Of a stretch of 64,000 bases of DNA, positions 23,096 through 34,649 are shown piece by piece. Below the pieces are notes generated by a model, which saw only the letters and a program-made list of their open reading frames with translations, searched no databases and was not told where the DNA came from. Source of the stretch: Leptidea sinapis (Eukaryota > Arthropoda > Insecta > Lepidoptera > Pieridae); NCBI RefSeq assembly GCF_905404315.1, contig NC_066292.1, positions 4,278,001 to 4,342,000 on the forward strand, read 5' to 3'. The position numbers were made by a program, and so were the translations under genes. Within the stretch, counting starts at the first letter, position 1. Every line of letters starts with the position of its first letter.

Positions 23096-24281
23096 AAGTT
23101 GGTTTTATTTTACTTATAGTATTATGATATTACCTGAAAATGCTACAATATTTCAGCATTATATATCCTACTAAAATATTTAATGAAATAGGTGGCTCTA
23201 GCTCATGCAAATCCATAGGAATCCCAAGAGCCTACTTTTGTAGTATGGTAAAGTGTATGATGAACTTTTATAAGAATATGTCACCATCATTTAAGTTTGT
23301 ATGAAAATTCTTTTAAAAAATGACAAATGCTACATTTTTTTATAAGAGGGGGCAAAAGGGCAAGAGGCTCACCCAAGATCGTCCACAACACCAGAAGTCA
23401 AGACATGTGTTGTCTAAAGTGGGAGTAAGCTCTATGCTTGAATTTCCTGAGACATATTAGTTAGGAATAATTGCAGCTGGTAACTGATTTCACAAAGTGG
23501 CTGTGTGAGGCAAAAAAAATTTCTCAAAGATTTTCTCATATATGACATACACAGTGAGGAAGGAATTGATGTTAGACAACAAATCCACAATTGACACTGA
23601 GAACTATTAAAAGAGGATTACTAACATTTTTTAAAGATAAATAGCTTATGATTTAATTCGATTGAAATCATGCAAATAAGAAGTTTAAATTAATTAGTTT
23701 AGTAGAACCATAGTGGTCCGAGTGACTATATAAATTATAATATTATAAGTTCAATAAATAAAATTTAGTTTTAAATTAGACTTAGAAAAGGATAATTTAG
23801 ATCTTTAACTCAAAAATTTCTTTGACATTAAATGTATAATATGTAGTTAAAGGCCATTAAATTGACAAAATCTCAGTAAGCACAAATTACATAAATAATT
23901 TATCTTCAAATAGGCTTTCCATCATTAATCAGTTGTAAGTGTAACTTGTTACTCAAAAAGTCTAGCCATTCCGAAATTGAATAAGTTGTGCTTCTACCAA
24001 ATTATCAAGAAGATTCAATTTAATATATCTACAAGAAATCTGAAATAAAACACAAGTATAAAAACAAAATCTCATTCAGCTTGTTTATATAAAATATAAA
24101 AATATACTCTATTACATTAGATCTTGCATAAAAAAATATGGTATGATTTAAACAGTTAGTCGCTACTGACACTAGCAGCCATATACACACACAATATTTT
24201 TGAAACACACACACATCAGACAAAGAATATCTACTCTTACCGAATTTTACCAGTTACTCAAAATTATTTTATTTTTAGGGT
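23096..24281. other. Intergenic stretch between convergent genes
   Basis: It separates the plus-strand Ser/Asn-rich gene from the minus-strand NCOA4-like gene and would hold the 3' untranslated part of the latter. A degenerate repeat related to 19160-19340 lies at about 23340-23560. Nothing else is recognised. Confidence 0.4.
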
Positions 24282-24926
24282 TCATGATATAGTGCTTTGT
24301 TCCATGAGATCACATACTTGTGATGGTTCAGTCTCAGTTTGATTTTTTATTGAATTTAACCAATCATCTGTTGGATTCAATTTAACTGAATCTGGGTCGG
24401 ATTGTGTACTTTTGACATCTTCATTTTCCACTTCAGTTTCTTCTTTGATATTTACTTCTATAATCTTAACACTACTTAATGAATTAGTTTCAGGTATATC
24501 ATGAAATTTTCGTGCCACATCTTCGGGTCTTATATTAACAGAGCAAACACAGTCTTCTGTTCTAGTTATTTCTTTCAAGGCCGCCTCTTCTATTTCTCTC
24601 AATTCTTTATTTTGATCATTACTAATGTCTTGTATTTCTTTATAAAAATAAATATGATCATCGTTAGGACTCACATAATCCTCTGATAAAAAAGTACTAT
24701 TTTCAAAGCATAGTTTATCAAATTTAATTGCACCATAATTACTTACATTATCTAATAGTAATTTCTCATTTTCATAACTTATATGTATATTTTTAACAAA
24801 ACTTCTTTCTATATCTTTGTTGTCGCATTGTTTTTGAAGTACTTCAAGCTGTCTCAGTGTTTTTAACTCTCTGGCTTTTAAAGACGCATATATTTTTCCA
24901 AATGATGTTTTCACGGCAGATTTAAG
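24282..24926 (-). CDS. NCOA4-like (ARA70 domain) protein, exon 2
   Basis: Spliced to the exon at 24997-25041 this gives about 229 residues, ending with TGA at 24282. Residues 16-48 form a coiled coil with FGKIYASLKARELKTLRQ, which follows the L-R/K-S/A-R-E ... Q pattern of the ARA70 domain of nuclear receptor coactivator 4. Residues 76-84 (VSNYGAIKF) resemble the FGSLK element that follows in NCOA4, and residues 202-205 (DDWL) match the DWL motifs repeated in its C-terminal part. The middle and tail are acidic. In vertebrates NCOA4 is the autophagy receptor that delivers ferritin to lysosomes. This protein is much shorter than human NCOA4 (about 614 residues). The assignment rests on motif resemblance only. 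A Met at 24950 could start an unspliced form with eight other residues. Confidence 0.6.
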   Translation of the reverse strand, partial: LKSAVKTSFGKIYASLKARELKTLRQLEVLQKQCDNKDIERSFVKNIHISYENEKLLLDNVSNYGAIKFDKLCFENSTFLSEDYVSPNDDHIYFYKEIQDISNDQNKELREIEEAALKEITRTEDCVCSVNIRPEDVARKFHDIPETNSLSSVKIIEVNIKEETEVENEDVKSTQSDPDSVKLNPTDDWLNSIKNQTETEPSQVCDLMEQSTIS

Positions 24927-24996
24927 CTGTGAAATTAATGAAGAAGTCATTCAGTTCCTTTCATAAGATTAGTATTTTTATAAAATATATACTTAC

Positions 24997-25041
24997 GTTT
25001 TCTATATCATTTAGATCCGTTTCATTAAAGTCATCAGCCAT
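24997..25041 (-). CDS. NCOA4-like protein, exon 1 with start codon
   Basis: Reading leftwards, AAAAATGG gives a good insect start context and 15 codons, MADDFNETDLNDIEN, before a GTAAGT donor. The acceptor AATTTCACAG just before 24926 restores the frame at phase 0, giving an intron of 70 bp. A later acceptor-like AAAG would put a stop codon in frame, so the CACAG site was chosen. Confidence 0.6.
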
Positions 25042-26924
25042 TTTTATTGTTTTTATTTACATTTTACAAATACAGTCAAAATTCAAATCACCCAGATTCA
25101 ATCATCATTGAAGAAATAAATCATCAAGATCAACATTCTCATTACAAAGAGTTATTCCAAGATACTACTTACTACCTAATAATATGCATTGACTGTGACA
25201 ACTTTCACTATGAAATATCTGTGGTGACAACTGACAACTGTAGGACAATTCTGATAACTGTGCAACTCTTAGATTAAACTCTACAGAAGTAGCGTTATTA
25301 CAAATAGAAAGGATGAGCAATATACAAATTAGGGTGAGATAGAACGGAACATAGCAATTAATCTTGCATCTCTATCGCGTAACCCATCTAATGTTTGGTC
25401 CAATGTTAAGTTTGAGGCAAACAAACAAGATCTGTTATGACATCGAGCTTGCAAATAGTATTTTGTGATTTTATTGATTTTAAACAAATTTGGAGTGACA
25501 TACGGATTCCTTTTAACTGACAAAATTAAGCGGTACGTTTGGGTGCTGTGTGTCTGTCTGCCAAAGCCGTAGTGAATGTAAAAATCCAGGAGCTAGCTTA
25601 TGCACGTAAATATTCCTTTTCAACTAACTCTTTCAATATAATTTTTATAAAGTTTGTATCAAATTAAGTATTAATTTAACATGAAATATTCCTTACAAAA
25701 GTATTGATTATTTATCAAAAATAAATAAATAAATAAATAAATTTGTCGTAATCAAAATAAACTAACAGTAACCAAATTGTTGCCATAACATAGATATATT
25801 TTACCTAAGTTATAGGTTAATGATTTATCTTAAACCTTATTTTATTCAATTTTATTTAAAATAACATACAGCAGGTTTTTATAATAAGTATTAATAATTT
25901 TCAGTGGTATATTAGTATGGAGTAAGAAAATTAGAACGATATTTGTACGATTTCCTGTCATTCATGATAAAACAAAAACATGTAAGGATTCTGGACAATG
26001 TTTAGTAAAATAATAAACAAAATAAACTAAATTAAATATGGCTAAAAGCAACAGGACGAACAGATTTATGGGAACCAAATAAACATGCAAGAATTTACAC
26101 CAACTCCAAAAATAATATTATTATTTTGTAACTACATCATATTGTCGTAATAATTTGATCGACTTTTAGGTAGTCTACTACTTATCATTTCATTTTACTT
26201 AGGATTAGGATTCTCTTAAAATAATTTTAAGATAAGATTATAAATTTGTAGAAGAAAACGCAACTATTTTAGGAAAAGTTTTTTTGAAGTCGCTTGATTT
26301 TTCCGAAATTTTTTTTTAGAGTTTTAGTGAATCTGTAAATCATTAGTAAAAAAAAATCTGGAAGTACACCAACTAATTGGTCTGAATAATATGTCATGAC
26401 TAAACGTGCTGCTTATAGGAGACAACGCTGTTTTAATGAAACCAACGAAGTCAGGGAGATTCGCCTATCTCAACAAAGGAAATCTACCTCGAGGACAATT
26501 TCAAAAGAGACTTGCGAAGAGCGCTGCATAATGGTGCAATGCAGCAACGAACGTAAGCGTATTGCAATATGATTACAGACAAATTTAACAGTTATTCTGC
26601 CACAGGTAAATAAGCCGTTAAGAGATTCCATTGATTACAAGATGACTCAAATATTCCGATAGCATATAAAAAATACGGCCAAGTATTGTTAATTTGCCCC
26701 TAAGAATTGAGGATTTCTGTTACTTTGTGATGGATCCCATAATTAGAACTTACTCAAAATCTAGTCAAACTACCCTTGAAGTTTATCCTTTACAATAATC
26801 AAAATCGGTTATAATATTGAATTATTCACGTTTCATATTCATTTGTCGCGTACATTCTCATGGATGCCATTGCCAGCACTAGAACAAGTTAATGTTCCCA
26901 CACGGGAAGCACCAGCTTTCAAAT
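25042..26924. other. Intergenic stretch, no gene recognised
   Basis: It lies upstream of the NCOA4-like gene and should contain its promoter, but no element can be pinned down. An AAAT microsatellite lies at 25719-25743, and a palindrome TCTTAAAAT-A-ATTTTAAGA at about 26213-26231. Small open frames (25047-25277, 25329-25523) show no domain. Confidence 0.35.
25719..25743. repeat. AAAT microsatellite
   Basis: About six uninterrupted AAAT units. Confidence 0.9.
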
Positions 26925-27030
26925 AAAAAAAGATCATAAAAATTGGTTGACCCACACGAAAGTTCTGGGGTAAAAAATATAAAATATATACCGTGAATTG
27001 AGAACCTCCTTCTTTTTGAAGTCGGTTGAA
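26925..27030. repeat. Repeat E, copy 1 of 2
   Basis: Shares with 49125-49250 the blocks AAGTTCTGGGGTA, ACCGTGAATTGAGAACC and TTTTTGAAGTCGGTTGAAAA in the same order. It stands directly before a reverse-transcriptase fragment and may be the end of another LINE. Confidence 0.55.
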
Positions 27031-27059
27031 AATGCGGATAGTAATAATAATAATTCGTA

Positions 27060-27760
27060 CATTGACATGGCTGTTAGCCAACAGGTTAGTCGAAATAAGA
27101 AGAACCAAGCGGCAGAGACCGCTTAAGATAAGAAGGCCTATGATTCGGTGCCTCATACGTGGTTGAGACGAGAACTTGAACTGTACAAAGTTGATAATGG
27201 TCTATGTACCTTTCTTGGCTCATGTATGAGGCAGTGGACCACAGCTCTATGTCTCCATGATGCGGCGGGGAATCTTAACATTTCGGAACCTATAAGGATT
27301 GAGCGGGGTATCTATCAGGGTGATAGTCTAAGTCCTTTGTGGTTTTGCCTAGCTCTGAATCCCTTAGGTGTTCTACTGAGGAATACTAGGTTAGGGTTTC
27401 AGTGTCGTAAGCGAGGAGAAACAATTTCTCACCTCTTATATATGGATGATCTAAAGTTATATGCACGGAATAAACAAGACTTGATATCATTATTAAATGT
27501 AACGCAAACATTTAGTCATGACATCGGAATGGAATTCGGTGTGGATAAATGTGCGACTATACATGTACTCAGAGGTACGGTTGTAAATAGCGAACATATA
27601 GAACTCTCAGAATCATGCAGAAGACTGTCATTAAACTTTTCTAAGAGTGAAGGAGATAGTGGCGCTTTAATATCAAGCAGTAAAGACAGTGTCATAAGGC
27701 AAACAATTATTAGTGATAAGTTATTGCAACGAAAGTTGGACGAGTACGATTGGACGCAAC
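27060..27760 (+). mobile_element. LINE with R4/Dong-like reverse transcriptase, fragment
   Basis: The frame gives KKAYDSVPHTWLRRELELYK (motif A, with YDS), then RGIYQGDSLSPLWFC (motif B) and HLLYMDDLKLYARN (motif C, Y-M-D-D). An in-frame stop precedes motif A and the frame is lost at 27805. The GIYQGDSLSPL form is known from LINEs that use a restriction-like endonuclease. TAA repeats stand just upstream (about 27041-27052), where Dong elements tend to insert. It is cut at its 3' side by the start of a family B1 LINE at 27763. Confidence 0.7.
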
Positions 27761-27762
27761 TG

Positions 27763-29348
27763 TATTCAAATTCAAATTCGAAATTCAAATATTTTTATTC
27801 AAAATAGGATTTAAAATCACTTATTGAACGTCAAAATCTACCACTCATTCAAAAGAGACTGCTTCAGACCTGAGAAGAATGGGCGCAAGAAACTCAGCGG
27901 GCTTTTTTTTTAATATAAAATATGGATTACAATGTAATATCGTAAAATAAACATTTATAATTAAAGAGCCTGAGGGTGTTCGCTTTATTCCCAGTCCGTG
28001 GTGTCATTAAGAAAATCGTTTATGCTATAATAACCTTTCCCACACAAACGTTTTTTAACAATTCTTTTAAATTTCGTAACACATTTGTTGTGTACATTTT
28101 CTGGGATCATATTGTAGAAGCATATACATCGCCCAACAAAAGACTTACTAACTCGACCCAACCGAGTAGTAGGCACAACAAGTTTATGTTTGTTCCTCGT
28201 GTTAACATTATGAATGTCACAGTTTCTAGAAAATTCCTCAATGTGCTTATGAACATACAAAACATTATCAAAAATGTATTGAGAAGCAACAGTCAAAATG
28301 TTTATTTCTTTAAATTTTTCTCTTAATGATTCTTTAGGAGCTAGGTTATAAATCGCGCGAACAGCCCTCTTCTGCAGCACAAATAAAGTACTAATATCGG
28401 CCGCACTGCCCCATAACAATATACCATAGGACATAACACTATGAAAATAACTGAAGTATACTAATCTCGCCGTATCTATGTCAGTTAACCGTCTCATTTT
28501 CTTAACCGCATATGCTGCAGAACTAAGCCTATTCGCCAATCCTTCAATATGGGGGCCCCACTGCAATTTGGAATCAAGAGTAATGCAAAGAAATATAGCA
28601 GGTTCCACTGGTTTTACCACCTCTCCATTTAATAAAATATTTGCATCTACATTTTTGACATTTGGCGCGGTGAAACTAATATATTTGGTTTTATGATTAT
28701 TTTACAATAAGTTATTGGCGCTAAACCAGTACACGATGTCAGATAGAGCATTGTTTACTTCGTCATACAAAACTTGGCTTCGTTTCACTTTGAATATAAG
28801 TGAAGTGTCATCCACAAACAATACCACCTTGTTTCTACAAGGTTAGGTAGATCATTTATATAAATTAGGAAGAGGAAGGGTCCAAGAATAGACCCTTGTG
28901 GTACCCCCATACCGAGAGGAGTCCCAGGAGATCTCCTGCCATTCACCTAGACCCTCTGAATCCTATTATTTAAATATGAGATCAGAAGATCGAGTGCAGA
29001 TCCCCTTATACCATAGTGGCATAGCTTCCTGACCAGCGTTGAATGTTGAACACAATCAAAAGCCTTAGATAAATCACAGAAGATACCAAGTGCATTCTGT
29101 GATTTCTCCCAGGCCTTAAAAATATTCCTGATGAGATCAACACCTGCATCCGTAGTCGAGCGTCCCCTAGTAAAGCCAAATTGTTTTATATGAAGTAACT
29201 TATAAGTGTTAAAGTGAGTAAGCATTTGGCTTAAAATAATTTTTTCAAAAATTTTACTAAGGGTCGGCAACACCGAATCAGGGCGATAGTTATTCGGGTC
29301 AGAAGTGAGTCCCGATTTAAATATTGGTGTATGTATTAGAATGTCCAC
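27763..29348 (-). mobile_element. LINE family B1, longest copy (dead)
   Basis: On the minus strand, from 29348 down: IFKSGLTSDPNNYRPDSV, FGFTRGRSTTDAG, then GIFCDLSKAFDCVQHSTL (motif A). A stop follows before GVPQGSILGPFLF (motif B, about 28878-28908), then a one-base frameshift before VLFVDDTSLIF (motif C, about 28807-28818), another stop, and an open C-terminal half (28620-27985) ending NDTTDWE. The tail ends in a TTTGAATTTGAA-type repeat near 27780. Motifs are those of a Jockey/CR1-type LINE; the 5' half with the endonuclease is missing. It is inserted beside the R4/Dong-like fragment. Confidence 0.8.
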
Positions 29349-31135
29349 TAATATTATTTCAATTATTGTGTATAGTATTTTTAATAATTTTTATAAGGCC
29401 TGTGAAGTTACTGTAACTGAACAAGAGTAAAACAAACGTAAAGTAAAGAACAACTGTAAAAGATTAAGACAACCATGGATACATCACAACTTGTATTCGA
29501 TGTTAATGCGTAAAAACCTCTTATTTAGAATTGGGAAAGCGGAACCAAAAAACATGAATAAGCAATGATATTTAAAAGCATAGATTGGTTACCTAGACAA
29601 CATTCGGTGTTTGTAAATGATACACAAACGCACACATGAATAATTTAACATTGCAATAGCACACTTAATTAAGATTACACGTCAAGGAAGGATAGTGAAT
29701 GCAATTATCGCAAGTGAAAAAGAGATAAGTCTAATTTGCTAATTGCTTCGTATTTGCATAGCAAAAACACAGAATCATTCACCAGATATGATGTTTTACC
29801 GTACACCGTGATTTTTACCGTACACAGCCTAAAATACGATTAAGTCATGAGTTCATGTAATAAAAGTTATAAAGTAGTAAAACTACATTAAAATTAGGTA
29901 AATTAGGTGTTATTGATTTAAAAAAAATATATATTGATAATAATATATAGCCATATTGATGATATAAATTATTTGTACATAAAATAATAAAAAACATACA
30001 TACATATCAAAACAAAATCGAAATGTATTAACAGTAAGGGGTCCATTTTTACAATTTTACTAACGACGGCTCCCAAAAAGTTTTAAGGTTACAATTATTA
30101 TTTCTTGTATATTATATTATTTATGAATGTATTTTTGTTGAGGGTTTATTACAATAAGATAATGGGAGAAACAGAAAAAGATCTATTGATTCTTCTGCAG
30201 TTAGCAAGGGATATACCGAAAGGCAGGGTTAGTGAAAAAACTCCTACGCAAGATTCACTACAACAACGCCTTTTTTACATCATTTCCTAAACTGTCCTTA
30301 AATATACTACCTCGATCATCCCGCAGCAGACAGGGTAGTTGCGGTATATTCGGAGTATTATCTATCGTTCCAAATGTGTCGTGTCGATTTTTCGAGTAGA
30401 CCTCCTGGTACGTTACATACATTCTAAGATTAAGTACTAATAAAATATCAAATAGCTGCTATCACTAATCTCATTCTATACCACCTTCATTTTAAGTCTT
30501 TGAAAGCCAGAACTTATTATTATCATTATAATATTATTTAAGAAAGACGCTCACTAACTAACAAGAAAACTCAAGTTCCGCAATCAAGCGGTTACGAACG
30601 CTATGTATTCTGCCTACGATTTCACTTCTGGTTCATTAATCTATGACACATACTATTTGTCCTTGTCGCGCTGCAGTTGACATCATATTCTCTATATTGC
30701 TCGAACCACCACGTTAATAATTCGAGATTTATTTGTAAATAAGAAATAAAATCGTGATAAAATACAAATACGACGTTCTTTTATATACTTTCGTACGGTA
30801 TGAAATACCTTCACTCTTCTCTTGCAAACATAGTGTTTACATTTTCTTAACACACAGGTTGGCATTTTAGATTATTATTGATCACGCCACGAAACGTTCG
30901 GCTCAGCTCACTGCTGTTAGGCGACTAAATGAAATTACGACAATTGTCTGAATTTGTCTGCAACATTTTGCGCGCGCTAGTGCGATATCTACCTCTTTAT
31001 TGTATATAATATCAGTGTGAATAAGCGTTTAGAATACACACGGTATAGAAATAAAGTTAATAAATTAATTATTGAGGCAGAAATTTTAAGAAATTAAGAA
31101 TAAATATCAACAGTCAGAAATATTAAAATGTAATG
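29349..31135. other. Non-coding stretch, nothing recognised
   Basis: AT-rich sequence between two LINE remains. The open frame at 30105-30290 shows no domain. No repeat match was found within the window. Confidence 0.35.
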
Positions 31136-32277
31136 GGGATTTTAGAAAAATATGGAAAAATTTTAATAAATGGTTGGGTCGGCATAAATCTAGTTTAGAT
31201 AGTGTTATTATGAAACATTTAGGGAAAGTACAAAGCATTGAAAATATTTGTAATAATTTTACACAGACATTTACAAAAGAAATACATGATATTAAACATA
31301 TATGTAAAAATAAATTTTTAGATAGTCAGGAGTACGAATGTCAAAGTTGTGTAAGTTTCAGATTTATGAAGGTATTGCCATCAGATGTAGAAAAAAATAT
31401 AATTTCATTATCAAGTCACCAGGCTTAGATGGAATAAGAGTACAAGATATTAAATATTTGAGAAAACAAATAAGTCCCATATTAGCTAATTTCATTAATA
31501 TGTGTTTAACGAAAGGCGTATATCTTGACAAGCTTAAAAGTGCTATTATTCGCCCTATATACAAATCCGGAAGCCACATAGAATACGCCAACTATAGGCC
31601 TATAGCAAAATTATCAGTAATCGATAAAATCGAAATCGGATGGGAATCGGAAAAAACAATAGTGGGACAAGTAAGTAAATTCTTGGAAACACAATATACT
31701 CTCTGACTCGCAACACGGGTTCAGAAAAGGAAGGAGCACTGCAACTGCCCTTACCAGCTTTGCCGAGTATGTAAATGAAGCATTAGACTCAGGTGAACAA
31801 CTGATAGCGCTCTTTAGTGATTACAAAAAGGCTTTCGACACTCTGGACCATAATATACTACTACAGGCCATGCATGAATGCGGGATACGTGGCTCTACTA
31901 ATAAGTGGTTTAGAAGCTATTTGGCTCATAGGATAATACGTACTATGATAAATGGAGTCGCTGGGGAGGACGCAGTAGTAAGTTTAGGTGTCCCGATCAG
32001 TATTTGCGCCAGTAGGGTATGTAATGCATGTCAATAGTGTGGCAAACGTAGTTAAAACCTGTCAAGTATTTATGTATGCGGATGATATGTGTAATATATA
32101 ATATATATATGTGTGTAATATACCGGTCAAAAGATATCTCTATTGTACAAAAAAACGTACAGATCGACTTAGAAAATATCACGAAGTGGGCTCATGACAA
32201 CGGTATTATTCTTAATTTCAATAAAACAAAATGCATGCATATACATTCACCTCAATCTCAGGCAATATTTCCTACGT
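31136..32277 (+). mobile_element. LINE reverse-transcriptase pseudogene
   Basis: Pieces in several frames follow the order of a Jockey/CR1-like reverse transcriptase: an N-terminal part (LGKVQSIENICNNFTQTF), KSPGLDGIRVQDIKYL, RPIYKSGSHIEYANYRPIA, HGFRKGRST (about 31714), FSDYKKAFDTLDH (motif A, about 31811), then VFMYADDM (motif C, about 32065) and NFNKTKCMHIHSP. Frameshifts occur near 31415 and 31690. Motif B is degraded and a short AT-rich duplication (ATATATATGTGTGTAATATA) interrupts the thumb. It differs in sequence from families B1 and B2. Confidence 0.7.
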
Positions 32278-33060
32278 AAAGAATGGGCAATGCATCGAGA
32301 AATTGAGGCAGTAGACAATGGACTTACTGCGCTCTCTTTATCCAAAGAGAATTGGCGAAAACCGGTTATACTCAGTACTCAAGATAGCTTGAATGTATGG
32401 AGGGGAAAAGAGCTTCATGGACGGTTTTACCGGGCTCTCTACGGACCTGATGTAGACACGATTTCGTCTGTGACCTGGCTACGATTTGGTGACCAATGGA
32501 GAGTATTTGCACAGACACAACCAAGTAGTCAGGATTATCTATCAGCAACTTGCTCTGCGATACAATCTTGTGCATTTTGAAGTCCCATAATATAAGTATA
32601 CTCCGGAGCCAATTCTGGAAAACAGCCGTGCCAAGCTCTACTGGGATCGATCTATCATCACGGACAGGACTATCATTGCTAATAAGCCTGATATTGTGTT
32701 GGTAGTTCGGTTAGAGCGTCGGGCATTTATTGTTGATATCACCGTTCTGTGTGATGATAACCTTGTGAAAGCTGAAATAGACAAATTGTCGAAGTACCTA
32801 GACTTAGCACACGAGGCTACTGACATGTGGGATGTTGATTCAACAATAATTGTCCCAATAGTCGTTTCCGTTAACAGTCTTATAGCAAAGAGCCTCGACC
32901 ATCATCTCAAGAGGCTCTCACTTAATAACTGTATGGGGATCGGGTCTGTATGGGTGTAAAGGGTCAGTTACAGAAAGCAGCTGTTTTGGGAACGGCACGC
33001 ATCGTGCGGAAGTTCCTCAGTCTGTCGCCCTAACCACCGGCGGAATTGTCGTGAACCAAC
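32278..33060 (+). mobile_element. Restriction-like endonuclease end of an R4/Dong-type LINE
   Basis: The first frame holds WRGKELHGRFYRALYGPD and TWLRFGDQWR, the region after the reverse transcriptase. A second frame holds KPDIVLVVRLERRAFIVDIT and NLVKAEIDKLSKYLDLAHEA. PD ... D ... K matches a PD-(D/E)XK endonuclease centre (PD about 32685, VDIT about 32732, K about 32767). Frames change near 32575. It may belong to the same element as the reverse transcriptase at 27060-27760, now separated, or to another copy. Confidence 0.65.
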
Positions 33061-33229
33061 GCCGGCGGGACTCTATTTTTATATTTATATTTTTAATATT
33101 GTTTTTTATAAATATGTTATATATATAAATGTAGAAAATAAGATAGAATTGTATAAATAGAATAATTCGTACTTTAAATACGTACCAGCGCCGGTTCTTA
33201 GGAATCATCACGGGTAGAATTATTGTCGC

Positions 33230-33545
33230 CTATATAAGCATGGTACCTATTGTGGTGGTTAACCGATCCCGGTCTCAGGCTATCCTCTCCGAAATCACTA
33301 TCCCATATGAAGACTACCTCATGAAAGCTGAGAAGAACAAGTTCAGCAAGTACTTTGACTTGACTAACGAGATGTTGACTTGACCATCCTAGCCCGGATA
33401 GTGCTTACGGCGGTCTTATAGCGAAGAGCCTCGACCAATATCAAAAGGTTCTTGATAAGCGGTTGGCTTAAATATCAGATACAGATGGTTCTGTCTGCGG
33501 CCCTACCACCGATCTTAGCCCTTGGGTACTCCGCTGCCGGCGACA
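33230..33545 (+). mobile_element. Second, decayed restriction-like endonuclease fragment
   Basis: The translation gives VVVNRSRSQAILSEITIPYE and LMKAEKNKFSKYFDLTNEM, parallel to the KAEIDKLSKYLDLAHEA block in the neighbouring fragment, then several stops. The AKSLDHH/SEEPRP region also aligns. It is a diverged relative in tandem with 32278-33060, not an exact duplicate. Confidence 0.5.
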
Positions 33546-34197
33546 CTCCAAGTTTATGATATTTTGTTTTTGTATCTATCTATAATATAATTCATAGTTC
33601 TTACAAATTTTAAAAACTTAGATTTATGAAATAAAATATGGTGATATATTCAATGAAATAAAATAATTTCCTGATTATTATTACAGTTCTGACTGTTGTA
33701 TATTTTAATATGCTAAGTGATTTTATGAAATTAGTGTTGTTATGTTATCATACTTTAATAAAGAAATAATTATCATTACATAGTTTTCACAATATTATAT
33801 ATAATTCATTTGCATTTGCAAGCGTCTGTTGAGTATATGACATTATGTCATGCGATTTTAATTCCGTGACGGGTCATTTCAGTCATAGTAATAATTTTAT
33901 GACAACACCTAAGACTACTCCTATCTAAAAGGGGCATGCGAGGACTACTTCTACAGTGTCAATATTCTAAGGTTACAAATGACAGTGACAGTCCACTTTG
34001 ACAAGGAAAATTTGAAACTGGCAACATTTTGTATAATTTCTTATTATGTGGTATTGCCGTATGTAATTTATTGATTTTGCAGTAAATTTGATTTAGAAGA
34101 TCGGAAAGGGTACACTTCGGTCTGTATTGGTGCACTTCATTAATAATTGTGATTTTTGATTCAAACGTCTCTTTTATTATATCTTGTTTTTTCCGTC
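33546..34197. other. Upstream region of CdsA
   Basis: AT-rich sequence before the CdsA start codon. It should contain the promoter and 5' untranslated region, but no element can be placed with confidence. Confidence 0.35.
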
Positions 34198-34269
34198 ATG
34201 AGTGAAGTGAGACATCGTCGGATCGACGGTGACGGGGAAAAAATTGGAACTGCTGGTGAATCGGACCAT
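34198..34269 (+). CDS. CdsA: CDP-diacylglycerol synthase, exon 1
   Basis: CDP-diacylglycerol synthase (phosphatidate cytidylyltransferase) joins phosphatidic acid and CTP to make CDP-diacylglycerol, the precursor of phosphatidylinositol and cardiolipin; the animal Cds family acts in the endoplasmic reticulum. This exon gives the first 24 residues (MSEVRHRRIDGDGEKIGTAG then ESDH), a charged cytosolic N-terminus. The start is the first ATG in frame, with context CCGTCATGA, and GTATAT is the donor at phase 0. The eight visible exons add up to 1113 bp (371 codons), against about 445 residues in vertebrate enzymes. The rest lies to the right of the window. Confidence 0.85.
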
Positions 34270-34347
34270 GTATATTTATTTATTCACTACATATGAAACC
34301 TGTTTAAATTTATGAATACTTAATTAATATTGCCTCTGCTATCGCAG

Positions 34348-34472
34348 GTTGATTCCGAAGAAGAAAAGGTATTAGAGGAGAGATATGTTGATGAAATGGC
34401 AAAAAAATTGCCCCAGGGCACTGACAAGACTCCTGAAATTTTGGACTCTGCTCTATCAGGACTTTCTACGCG
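34348..34472 (+). CDS. CdsA: CDP-diacylglycerol synthase, exon 2
   Basis: Acceptor ATCGCAG, donor GTAAAT. Encodes VDSEEEKVLEERYVDEMAKK and then LPQGTDKTPEILDSALSGLS, the acidic cytosolic segment before the first membrane helix. It ends with two bases of an Arg codon completed by exon 3. Confidence 0.9.
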
Positions 34473-34552
34473 GTAAATATCTTCCAGTTACTTATTTATT
34501 TTAATTTATATTTGTTACTTTATTTATTCTGTTATTGACAACTTGATTTTAG

Positions 34553-34649
34553 TTGGAGAAATTGGGTGATAAGAGGAATCTTTACTTGGTTAATGATTGG
34601 AGGTTTTTGTCTTCTTATTTATGGTGGGCCCTTGGCTCTTATGGTAACG
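34553..34649 (+). CDS. CdsA: CDP-diacylglycerol synthase, exon 3
   Basis: Acceptor ATTTTAG, donor GTAAGT, phase 0 at the end. RWRNWVIRGIFTWLMIGGFC then LLIYGGPLALMVT: the conserved WxNW motif and the first membrane helix of the Cds family. Confidence 0.92.

Noticed and set aside
24501..24686. Plus-strand open frame
   Set aside because: Antisense shadow of the NCOA4-like exon.
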